6,514 nt of DNA from Methanobacterium sp. (GTDB lineage: Archaea; Methanobacteriota; Methanobacteria; Methanobacteriales; Methanobacteriaceae): assembly GCA_003162115.1 (NCBI GenBank), contig PMMV01000035.1, forward strand, positions 11,921 to 18,434, in the 5' to 3' direction. Below, piece by piece: positions 1-5,614 of the stretch. Under the pieces are notes generated by a model that was not told where the DNA came from, did not search any database, and saw only the letters and a list, made by a program, of their open reading frames with translations. The position numbers were made by a program, and so were the translations under genes. Position 1 is the first letter of the stretch. Each line of letters begins with the position of its first letter.

Positions 1-123
1 GGAGAACTACCACCAACAACCCATCAGTTCCCAGAAGCACTGGAAGAAGTTCAAAAAATATTTAAAGCCACAGGATTCGACAATCTTATTGGCTGGAATT
101 GGGAAAAAGGGGAGCTAGAATAA
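1..123 (+). CDS. hdrC: CoB-CoM heterodisulfide reductase subunit C, C-terminal end (partial)
   Basis: Frame 1 is open from the first base to a TAA at 121-123 and gives the last 40 residues of a protein, ending NWEKGELE. HdrC is the small subunit with two cubane [4Fe-4S] clusters that passes electrons from HdrA to HdrB in the soluble Hdr-Mvh complex of methanogens. The cysteine motifs would lie upstream of the window, so nothing catalytic is visible here. The call rests on the position directly before hdrB, 12 bases between the stop and the next ATG, and on the tail sequence (proline/threonine stretch, then FDNLIGWNW), which fits Methanobacteriales HdrC from memory. The two genes are almost certainly co-transcribed. 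Confidence 0.85.
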   Translation, partial: GELPPTTHQFPEALEEVQKIFKATGFDNLIGWNWEKGELE

Positions 124-135
124 GGAGGAATCACA

Positions 136-1032
136 ATGGCATTTGCATATTTCTTAGGATGTATAATGAACAACAGATACCCTGGAATTGAAAAGGCAAC
201 CAGGGTAATGTTTGACAAGCTCGATATTGAGTTAAACGATATGGAAGGAGCATCCTGTTGTCCAGCACCAGGTGTTTTCGGCTCATTCGATAAAACAACA
301 TGGGCTGCAATAGCTGCAAGGAACATAACCATAGCTGAAGACATGAATTCTGACATAATGACAGAATGTAATGGATGCTTCGGTTCACTCTTTGAAACAA
401 ACCACCTCCTTAAAGAGGACGAAGAGATGATGACAAAAATTAATGGAGTACTAGCTGAAGCTGGAAGGGAATTCAAAGGAGAGATCAATGTAAGACACTT
501 TGCAGAAATCCTCTACAACGATATTGGACTAGCTAAACTATCAGAAGCAGTTGAATCTCCATTAAACCTGAATGTTGCAGTTCACTACGGCTGCCACTTC
601 CTTAAACCAAGCGCTGAAATTAACATTGACAACCCAATGGTTCCGACCATACTCGACGAACTTGTTGAAGTAACAGGTGCTAAATCTGTTCCATACAAGG
701 ACAAAATGATGTGCTGCGGTGCAGGTGGAGGTCTACGTTCCCGTGACTTAGATGTTACACTAGATTATACTAAGGAAAAACTCGACAACATGACAGATGC
801 TGGAGTAGACGCAATAGTAAATGTATGTCCATTCTGCCACCTTCAATTCGATGTGGGACAAACAGAGGTTAACAAGAAATACGGAACAGACTATAAAATA
901 CCAGTTTTCCATCTGGCTCAACTCTACGGTCTTGCAATGGGATTAAAAAGAGAAGACCTAACTGTAGATGCTCACCTCACACAGACAGACTCTGCTCTTG
1001 AAAAACTAGACCAGATCACTGGAGGAGAATAA
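136..1032 (+). CDS. hdrB: CoB-CoM heterodisulfide reductase subunit B
   Basis: This 298-residue protein is the catalytic subunit that reduces the CoM-S-S-CoB heterodisulfide, the last step of methanogenesis, in the cytoplasmic HdrABC-MvhADG electron-bifurcating complex. Two complete CCG domains are visible. The first is Cys9-X31-Cys41-Cys42-X35-Cys78-X2-Cys81, and the second is Cys153-X39-Cys193-Cys194-X36-Cys231-X2-Cys234. These ten cysteines bind the two non-cubane [4Fe-4S] clusters of the family. The length is normal for soluble HdrB (about 300 residues) and no membrane segment is seen. The ATG at 136 has an excellent ribosome site, AAGGAGG at 122-128, overlapping the hdrC stop codon, so the two genes are tightly coupled. 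Base composition is clearly richer in G+C than the DUF2142 gene downstream. No residue expected for function is missing. Confidence 0.97.
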   Translation: MAFAYFLGCIMNNRYPGIEKATRVMFDKLDIELNDMEGASCCPAPGVFGSFDKTTWAAIAARNITIAEDMNSDIMTECNGCFGSLFETNHLLKEDEEMMTKINGVLAEAGREFKGEINVRHFAEILYNDIGLAKLSEAVESPLNLNVAVHYGCHFLKPSAEINIDNPMVPTILDELVEVTGAKSVPYKDKMMCCGAGGGLRSRDLDVTLDYTKEKLDNMTDAGVDAIVNVCPFCHLQFDVGQTEVNKKYGTDYKIPVFHLAQLYGLAMGLKREDLTVDAHLTQTDSALEKLDQITGGE

Positions 1033-1045
1033 TTCGTTATTCTTC

Positions 1046-1100
1046 TTTAATTTATTTTTTTTATTTTTATTTATGATCTGTTTTTTTAGATTTTTTTAGA
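1046..1100 (+). terminator. T-tract terminator of the hdr operon
   Basis: Just after the hdrB stop the + strand runs into repeated oligo-T tracts, including T8 and T5 runs around 1054-1068 and two T7 runs at 1081-1087 and 1091-1097. No strong hairpin precedes them. Archaeal RNA polymerase terminates on such U-rich stretches without a hairpin, so this is a likely end of the hdrCB transcript. The last 20 bases are a perfect tandem duplication of the 10-mer TTTTTTTAGA. Confidence 0.6.
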
Positions 1101-1578
1101 ATACTCTATTTGTCATAATAGTAAAAAACTTTAAATTCAAAAATCAAAAATTGATCTGTTTTAAATTGAAGGTTGGATCTAAGCAACAACAATTTTAAAA
1201 AGTTACTTAAAATCAGATTTAAATAATCAAAGAAAAAGTTCCTTTCGGTTTAGTATGAGGCGTGAATTGCCAATTTAGACCATTTATTCTTTCCTGGTCA
1301 TAACAAAAATCTCTCATTTATAAATAGATTTACGAAGTTTTTAATTTAAAACACTGTAATTCACTAAATATATACTAAACACTTCTAAACTTTAGCTAAG
1401 ATATTGACTCTATAATAAAAACAATTTAACATCGTTTTCTCTAATTCTCAAGTAAAAAAGATTTAGGCAAATTTATTAATTAATATGCAATTAATATAAT
1501 ACTTTTAGAAGGATATAAAAAGAACATTTGGCACATAACAATCCATCAGCCATTATAACAGAATCGTATAGAATTCAT
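1101..1578. other. AT-rich intergenic stretch without a recognisable gene
   Basis: I read this stretch on both strands and found no open frame with a ribosome site, no tRNA-like fold and no clear repeat beyond short AT words. The bases near 1235-1310 are less AT-rich than their surroundings and could be worn coding sequence, but no frame there gives a protein I recognise. GATCTGTTTT occurs twice (1076 and 1153), which may be chance. The stretch separates two convergent genes, hdrB and the DUF2142 gene. Confidence 0.5.
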
Positions 1579-1625
1579 AAAAAACCTGAATAAATAAAAA
1601 TCAAATATAAAATAATATTTTGATT
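1579..1625 (-). terminator. Possible T-rich terminator of the DUF2142 gene
   Basis: On the minus strand, 20-65 bases past the stop of the DUF2142 gene, the sequence becomes T-rich (ATTTTATATTTGATTTTTATT, then a T6 run near 1579). This fits hairpin-free archaeal termination. The whole intergenic region is AT-rich, so such tracts are not very specific. Confidence 0.35.
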
Positions 1626-1643
1626 CGTTGTAGGATTTAATAA

Positions 1644-3065
1644 TCAGAAAATAAAATTACCTGTAATAATTAAATAAATTGCAATTGTCAAGGAAAAAAT
1701 AATTATACAAATTATTATTAAACTATAGCCCATTCCAATGTCGAATTTGATTTTATTATTATAGAATACTAGGAATAATAATGGCGCTATTGGGATTAAA
1801 TACCTACCAACAATATTATTAATAGTATTCTGTCCCACAGGAGTTCCTGTAATATACATTGAGGCACATATAAGAACGAATATTGTGATTAAAGTGATTA
1901 TTTTTTGCTTATGATCAATAATTATGTCTCGTTTATCTAATAAAGCTGTTAAAGTTAACATAAATGGATAGAGAATAAAATAGGTTGCAATTAACCAGTT
2001 AGGTAAATATACTGTATACCCTCTGAAATCACCAATGAATGAAGTAATTATACTTAATATAATATTTTTTGTTAGAATTGTATTTACTACTACATTTATG
2101 AAATTAAGAGGATTTGATACAATAAATGAAGTTTGTAATGGAACAGACACATTGAGGTAAGTAGGCAGATAAAATCTATTAACAGCCATATTCCAATTGA
2201 TACTAATTAAAAAGGTTGACAGGAATAATATACTAAATATTATGAGCATTCTTTTCATATTTCCAAATTTATTTGCAGGAATAAGGAAAAATAGAAATAT
2301 TAAAAAGAAATAAGTTTGTTTTGATAAAGCAAGCATTGTCATCAATACAAATAATATTCCAATTTCTTTCATTTTTATCTTTTTTGTATTATTATTGAAT
2401 GCAAAGTTTAGAAAAATAGCAATTACAAGGAATGAAAGAGCTATGGTAAAACTATCTGCTGAAAGAGAAGATCCCACGAGGATTGTCATTGGCATAAGTG
2501 ATAACATCAATAAAACCCATTTGTGTACAGGTGTAATTTTAATAGCCATATAAATAAATAATAGCCAAACTAATAAATTAGCTAAACGACCCATATACAT
2601 TAATAAGATTGGAGAAAAGTCTAATATCTTTCCAATTGTCATTGCAAATGTAGATGCCAAATAAGGGATTGGAGAATAAGTTATAATTGCTGAAAACGAA
2701 ACTGCTGTACTTGGAATAGGGGGATTCGGATCAATATCAGTAAAAGCTTTATTACTTTCATTTAAAGGTTGATTGAAAAAAAGGAATATATCATCTATTT
2801 TTATTTTTTCATGCATATTTCTTAGGGTGTAAAAGTTCACTTCTAAGTTATACGCACCCTCAGGAACATAATAACCTGCATGATGGTCAAATATCTGAGG
2901 TATTATATATCCATCACTTAAATACAATGCTTTATCATAGTGTTCTCCTTCATTATCAACGCCCAATAAAGGAGGATTGAATAATAAAAACCCCAATCCA
3001 TAAATTAATCCTATAATAAGAAATATTGTTTGAGGTTTAATCTCTGTAATCTTATTTTTCATCAA
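1644..3065 (-). CDS. DUF2142 family polytopic membrane protein, probably surface-glycan related
   Basis: This 473-residue protein has about ten or more hydrophobic segments, beginning at residues 14-30. Family landmarks are visible in order: an acidic first loop with NEGEH at 38-42 followed by YDKALYLSDG, then YSPIPYLAS, MGRLANLL, LMPMTILVGSSLSADSF, LSKQTYF, GDFRGY and late GRYLIPIAPLL. These match what I know of DUF2142, a family resembling GT-C membrane glycosyltransferases and often found in polysaccharide or glycoprotein loci. The reaction and substrate are unknown, and a lipid-linked sugar transfer at the membrane is inference. The frame is intact. The start is ATG 3065 or the next codon, also ATG. 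There is no clear Shine-Dalgarno motif, so translation may be leaderless. The gene is distinctly AT-rich compared with hdrB, and decayed glycosyltransferase-type genes lie upstream on the same strand, suggesting an acquired or eroding locus. Confidence 0.8.
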   Translation of the reverse strand: MMKNKITEIKPQTIFLIIGLIYGLGFLLFNPPLLGVDNEGEHYDKALYLSDGYIIPQIFDHHAGYYVPEGAYNLEVNFYTLRNMHEKIKIDDIFLFFNQPLNESNKAFTDIDPNPPIPSTAVSFSAIITYSPIPYLASTFAMTIGKILDFSPILLMYMGRLANLLVWLLFIYMAIKITPVHKWVLLMLSLMPMTILVGSSLSADSFTIALSFLVIAIFLNFAFNNNTKKIKMKEIGILFVLMTMLALSKQTYFFLIFLFFLIPANKFGNMKRMLIIFSILFLSTFLISINWNMAVNRFYLPTYLNVSVPLQTSFIVSNPLNFINVVVNTILTKNIILSIITSFIGDFRGYTVYLPNWLIATYFILYPFMLTLTALLDKRDIIIDHKQKIITLITIFVLICASMYITGTPVGQNTINNIVGRYLIPIAPLLFLVFYNNKIKFDIGMGYSLIIICIIIFSLTIAIYLIITGNFIF

Positions 3066-3082
3066 TATTAATTATTTTGAAG

Positions 3083-3102
3083 TTATAAAAATGTTTATAT
3101 CA
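3083..3102 (-). promoter_or_regulatory. Possible TATA-box region of the DUF2142 gene
   Basis: Read on the minus strand this stretch contains GATATAAACA followed by TTTTTATAAC, two archaeal TATA-like words centred about 33 and 22 bases before the ATG at 3065. With the usual 22-27 base spacing to the transcription start, either box would give a leader of zero to about ten bases. That agrees with the missing Shine-Dalgarno motif. The AT-rich background limits confidence. Confidence 0.4.
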
Positions 3103-3180
3103 ATACATTAGTTTAATGCGACAAATCAGGAAAATTTAAGGTAAAACAGGCTGTTATGTATAGCTTTCATTAATCTTGGA

Positions 3181-3194
3181 CAATGATATCATTG
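3181..3194. repeat. Perfect 14-bp palindrome
   Basis: CAATGATATCATTG is identical to its own reverse complement. It lies about 115 bases upstream of the DUF2142 start, between that gene and the decayed region. It could be an operator for a dimeric regulator, but its distance from the predicted TATA box and the AT-rich background make chance a real alternative. Confidence 0.3.
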
Positions 3195-3236
3195 AAAATT
3201 TAACATTAATTAATTACAAATAAGAATTAGTCACTT

Positions 3237-3311
3237 TTAATTTTGAAAAAAAAATATTAATAATACTATTCGAATGAGCATTATTCCGTCAACCTTCTCA
3301 GTATCAGGCAT
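3237..3311 (-). pseudogene. Possible remnant of a glycosyltransferase 5' end
   Basis: On the minus strand an ATG at 3311 is preceded by AGGTG (3320-3316) at a fair Shine-Dalgarno distance and opens a 24-codon frame beginning MPDTEKVDGIML and ending in a T-tract. Archaeal family-2 glycosyltransferases often begin with a short acidic tail and then a VD-hydrophobic-ML-T-K/R-N-S strand. Here a one-base loss after the ML codons would explain why the TRNS-like continuation is not in frame. The protein does not go on, so if the resemblance is real this is only a broken 5' end. It could equally be a chance small frame. Confidence 0.25.
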
Positions 3312-3326
3312 ATTACACCTTTTGTT

Positions 3327-3493
3327 TTAAATGACACTATATTCTTTCACAGATTCATTTGAGATTGGTGCTTCTCAACCACCTACAATATCATCTCTAA
3401 CAGGAGTTCCTTGGAGAGATAATATGTTTATCCACCAATTTATAACCCGTTCTAATTAGAAAAAACCTGTGGCTACTATTTTTTAATTTCCTT
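3327..3493 (-). pseudogene. Degraded coding sequence, possibly glycosyltransferase fragment
   Basis: Continuing the minus strand past the GtrA remnant, one frame reads RFFLIRTGYKLVDKHIISPR. After a frame change near 3410 it continues GTPVRDDIVGG, then a TGA, then EAPISNESVKEY before TAA at 3329-3327. The protein-like composition spread over two frames with an internal stop suggests an inactivated gene. The RTGYKLVD...IISP segment is reminiscent of the late part of family-2 glycosyltransferases, but this is memory of pattern only. A 42-codon frame on the opposite strand (3331-3459) covers the same bases and is probably a shadow, since it has no ribosome site. Confidence 0.3.
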
Positions 3494-3660
3494 TTATAAA
3501 AAACCCGACTTATTACTTAATAAATAGTTAGCTATTAATCCCAATATGTAAGCTATTGAGCTGAAATTAGGTAATAAATACCAAAAAAATCAGTTAATAT
3601 AAATAATGATAGAAAAATAACTATAAAAACTGCACCTCCTACGAAGAAGTATCGGAACAT
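3494..3660 (-). pseudogene. GtrA family membrane protein, frameshifted and truncated
   Basis: From an ATG at 3660 the minus strand reads [16 protein letters not shown] and continues as a hydrophobic segment ending [10 protein letters not shown], then hits TAG at 3555-3553. Shifting frame at that point, consistent with loss of one base, continues [16 protein letters not shown]. Together these match the first two membrane helices of GtrA-family proteins, including the RFxxVGG start and the usual Y-L-I-A...NYLLS...KWVF boundary. A second shift follows: removing one C near 3507 would restore KWVF. GtrA proteins are about 120 residues with four helices and are thought to move lipid-linked sugars across the membrane; here the second half is gone. 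A TATA-like word (AATTTTATAT, 3710-3701 on minus) may be the relic promoter, and there is no Shine-Dalgarno motif. Confidence 0.6.
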
Positions 3661-3770
3661 TTTTTAATTAATTTTTGATCTGAGTTTGGAACAAGATTTC
3701 ATATAAAATTTAATGTAAGAGTAGAAATAATTATTATAATGATTAAAGAAATTAAGATTAATTTAAAATT

Positions 3771-3826
3771 ATTTGATAGATCTTGATTTTTGGACATTCT
3801 TGTCCAAAAACCGATCTATTTTCAAA
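3771..3826. repeat. Large imperfect inverted repeat with perfect 10-bp stem
   Basis: TTTTTGGACA (3787-3796) and TGTCCAAAAA (3801-3810) are perfect complements around a four-base loop TTCT. Outside them TAGATC (3777-3782) pairs with GATCTA (3813-3818), and ATTTGA (3771-3776) pairs with TCAAAT (3822-3827), separated by small unpaired bulges. The structure sits 50-100 bases upstream of the TTG start at 3875. No T-run follows either arm, so it does not look like a terminator. It may be an operator dyad, a 5' leader hairpin if transcription starts upstream of it, or a relic of a small inverted-repeat element. Confidence 0.7.
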
Positions 3827-3833
3827 TTGTTTT

Positions 3834-3848
3834 AAGAAAATTTATAAG
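3834..3848 (+). promoter_or_regulatory. Probable BRE/TATA promoter of the DUF749-DUF2096 unit
   Basis: A purine-rich AAGAAAA (3834-3840) is followed directly by TTTATAAG (3841-3848), a good archaeal BRE plus TATA arrangement. Normal spacing would start transcription near 3868-3872, which would leave the GAGGTG ribosome site (3864-3869) at or upstream of the RNA 5' end. Either initiation is slightly upstream or the working promoter is further up, near the AT-rich words at 3757-3771. The inverted repeat at 3771-3826 lies immediately upstream of this box. Confidence 0.5.
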
Positions 3849-3874
3849 AATAAAAAAAATTAAGAGGTGTTATT

Positions 3875-4141
3875 TTGTTCGTTGCAACTCTAGTTGGAAT
3901 ATTCAAATTTAAGGATCTACCTGAAAAGTACGGTCCATTCGCACAGCACAAAGCTCAAATAGAAAAAAGAACCATTGAAGATGATGATGAGATTGCTATA
4001 TTGAATATAGCCGGTACAGAAAGTCATCATGTTCTATTCTTAAAATCATATAAAGACATTAAGGAAATAGAAGAAGAATTAAAGATAGTTGATGCTAATC
4101 TTAATTATAATTCCAAAAAAATATTGGAAGGACGTTTATGA
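3875..4141 (+). CDS. Conserved archaeal protein of unknown function, resembles DUF749
   Basis: This is an 88-residue soluble protein starting at TTG 3875. The start is chosen because GAGGTG at 3864-3869 lies five bases before it and no other start is nearby. The sequence shows MFVATLVGIFKFKDLP, a charged middle (KRTIEDDDE), then AILNIAGTESHHVLFLKSY and an acidic helix KEIEEELK before a C-terminal region ending GRL. Length and pattern fit, from memory, the small methanogen family DUF749, which has no assigned role. There is no signal peptide, membrane helix or metal-binding cysteine set. The two adjacent histidines at 51-52 are the only obvious candidates for a functional site. The stop overlaps the next ATG (ATGA), so both proteins are probably translationally coupled and made in fixed ratio. 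Confidence 0.85.
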   Translation: MFVATLVGIFKFKDLPEKYGPFAQHKAQIEKRTIEDDDEIAILNIAGTESHHVLFLKSYKDIKEIEEELKIVDANLNYNSKKILEGRL

Positions 4142-4674
4142 CCGATTTACCGGTTGAACAGACATGGATGGTTTTGGTTGAACTATTAACCGACCTTAGA
4201 AAGAAGGGTATTGAAATCGATCCCGAGATCCCCAAGGACATAAGGATGGCCAAGACCACCATAAATTTTTACAAGGTAAATCCGGCTGATCCTGAGCGTA
4301 TGAATGAGTTAAAAAGAATAAATGACTTTATGAACAGTGCTCAGGACAAGCTCATAGATCTTGCTGAAGATGAAGGAGAAGATTACAAGGCTCAATGGAT
4401 AAAAAAACTTACTCAAGCATCACGTGGCGAGAAAATATACGACTTACCCGAAAAAAAATCTACCTTTGTTGTTGGGGCACCGCCAGGCTTTACAATGGTA
4501 AGAATTACATTTAGAAAACCAATACCCGAAGAGAGGGTTCAAGAAATTGCCGAGTACAACAACGTTATAATTGAATTTCAAACAGACACTCTACTTGTTA
4601 TTTATGGAGATAAACAAAATATTCAGGACAGTTTGAAGGAAATGTCATCATTTTTCACCGAACAGATAGATTAA
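4138..4674 (+). CDS. Conserved archaeal protein of unknown function, resembles DUF2096
   Basis: This 178-residue soluble protein begins at ATG 4138, inside the stop of the preceding gene, with AAGGA at 4128-4132 as ribosome site. Residues 1-95 are predicted mostly helical and highly charged (VEQTWMVLVELLTDLRKKG, then RMAKTTINFY and a KRINDFMNSAQDKL helix). Residues 105-178 look like a small alpha/beta domain: FVVGAPPGFTMVRITF, a helix PEERVQEIAEYNN, strands VIIEFQTDTLLVIYG, and a last helix. That pattern is compatible with a ferredoxin-like or ACT-like fold, which is inference only. From memory the whole protein fits DUF2096, a methanogen family without known function. There are no cysteines and no catalytic motif I recognise. 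The four-base overlap with the 88-residue protein suggests a shared complex or pathway. Confidence 0.88.
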   Translation: MTDLPVEQTWMVLVELLTDLRKKGIEIDPEIPKDIRMAKTTINFYKVNPADPERMNELKRINDFMNSAQDKLIDLAEDEGEDYKAQWIKKLTQASRGEKIYDLPEKKSTFVVGAPPGFTMVRITFRKPIPEERVQEIAEYNNVIIEFQTDTLLVIYGDKQNIQDSLKEMSSFFTEQID

Positions 4675-4754
4675 CTTTTCAAACTATGGAATGTTAAAAT
4701 TATCATTTCAAATTTTCTTTTAATTAAGGAATTCTATTGAACAATTGGACCAAT

Positions 4755-4762
4755 ATTTATAC
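4755..4762 (+). promoter_or_regulatory. Probable TATA box of the metallophosphoesterase gene
   Basis: TTTATACT at 4755-4762 would place transcription start near 4783, giving a leader of roughly 35-40 bases before ATG 4820 that includes GGAG at 4807-4810. A modest T-rich stretch at 4713-4721 lies between this box and the previous gene and could end the upstream transcript. The box lies inside a possible N-terminal extension of the open frame and argues against that extension being translated. Confidence 0.45.
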
Positions 4763-4819
4763 TTTGAAGTTAAAACAATTCATAGAGACTTAAATATACA
4801 ACTTTTGGAGAATATTCCA

Positions 4820-5491
4820 ATGAAAATATTAGCCATAAGCGACATTCATGGTAAACACATGAAGATCATTGAATACCTCAAGAAAAACCCTGTTGATCTA
4901 ATAATATTAACAGGAGATATTACCAACTTCGGCCCCTGTGAACTAGCTGAAGAAATACTTAATCAAATAAGCTCTTTTAGCATTCCAGTTCTTGCAATAC
5001 CTGGAAACTGTGATCCTATAGATCTTTATGGTAATATTGACAACTCAAATGCTGTTAACATCCATGGGAGGAGTGTTACAATTAGAAATATAGGGATTTG
5101 CGGATTTGGTGGTTCTAATCCAACGCCCTTCAACACCCCGTTGGAGTTTAATGAGGTTGAAATCTACGATGAAGCAAGGAAAGTTATGGAAAGTATAAAA
5201 GACCATAAAATAACTCTATTTGTTACACACGCACCTCCAATAGGAACTAAGACAGATATTCTCCCATCAGGAGAACATGTTGGAAGTGAGAGTATTAGGA
5301 GGGTGATTGAGGAATTTCAGCCGTCATTAAATATTTGTGGCCACATCCACGAATCAATGGGAATGGATGAGATCGGTGAAACCAAGGTTATTAATCCGGG
5401 GATGCTTTCAAATGGACATGTATGTCTGATTACAATTGAAGATTCTGATGAAGAAAATATTAAGATAACCCCTGAGATCATTAAAATTTAG
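4820..5491 (+). CDS. Calcineurin-like metallophosphoesterase (COG2129-like)
   Basis: With the start at ATG 4820 the protein has 223 residues and begins directly with the first strand of the fold, MKILAISDIHG. All five metal-site motifs are present: Asp8-x-His10, Gly32-Asp33, Gly62-Asn63-Cys64-Asp65 (the GNCD variant of GNHE), His137 in VTHAPP, and Gly174-His175-x-His177. The segment GFGGSNPTPFNTP at 95-107 and the ending VINPGMLSNG are typical of the archaeal phosphoesterases related to Icc/COG2129. It is probably a cytoplasmic two-metal phosphodiesterase or phosphatase; the substrate is unknown. The frame stays open upstream to a TTG at 4745, but those 25 extra residues match nothing in the fold, lack a ribosome site and overlap the probable promoter. 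GGAG at 4807-4810 serves the ATG. It lies directly before the 2-phosphoglycerate kinase on the same strand. Confidence 0.92.
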   Translation: MKILAISDIHGKHMKIIEYLKKNPVDLIILTGDITNFGPCELAEEILNQISSFSIPVLAIPGNCDPIDLYGNIDNSNAVNIHGRSVTIRNIGICGFGGSNPTPFNTPLEFNEVEIYDEARKVMESIKDHKITLFVTHAPPIGTKTDILPSGEHVGSESIRRVIEEFQPSLNICGHIHESMGMDEIGETKVINPGMLSNGHVCLITIEDSDEENIKITPEIIKI

Positions 5492-5504
5492 TATTAATCA
5501 TATT

Positions 5505-5519
5505 AATAAAATTTTATAG
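5505..5519 (+). promoter_or_regulatory. Possible BRE/TATA promoter of the 2-phosphoglycerate kinase gene
   Basis: AATAAAA (5505-5511) followed by TTTTATAG (5512-5519) resembles an archaeal BRE and TATA box. Transcription would start near 5540 and leave a leader of about 75 bases with the ribosome site at its end. The 123-base gap before the kinase supports a separate promoter, but other AT-rich words in the gap could also serve. Confidence 0.4.
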
Positions 5520-5614
5520 AAAATAATTTAAGAGATGCACACATAAAATTATTGAGTTTGAATTAGATTAGTTTGTTCCATTTTTGGCCCAAATTTAGTT
5601 TTTGAGGTGAGAAA

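Noticed and set aside
51..488. Open frames on the minus strand opposite hdrC/hdrB (up to 145 codons).
   Set aside because: They lie antisense to a gene with complete catalytic motifs, have low-complexity serine/leucine-rich translations and no ribosome site. They are shadows of hdrB codon use.
1235..1310. Less AT-rich patch in the hdrB downstream gap, considered as a transposase remnant.
   Set aside because: All frames contain stops within a few dozen codons and none gave a recognisable transposase or TnpB motif; no terminal inverted repeats were seen.
3331..3459. A 42-codon + strand frame starting MTLYSFTDSFEIGAS.
   Set aside because: It has no Shine-Dalgarno motif, an in-frame stop directly before the ATG, and lies opposite decayed minus-strand coding sequence. 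More likely a chance frame than a small gene.
1033..3874. Possible CRISPR array, tRNA or other structured RNA in the long gene-poor stretches.
   Set aside because: No regularly spaced direct repeats, no tRNA-like cloverleaf with TTC/CCA features, and no GC-rich island of the kind expected for structured RNA in an AT-rich archaeon.
5583..5593. Near-palindrome TTTGGCCCAAA just upstream of the 2-phosphoglycerate kinase, sharing TTTTTGG with the dyad at 3787-3810.
   Set aside because: The shared word is short, the two sites differ in centre and in distance from their start codons, and T-rich words are common here. Not enough to call a shared operator.
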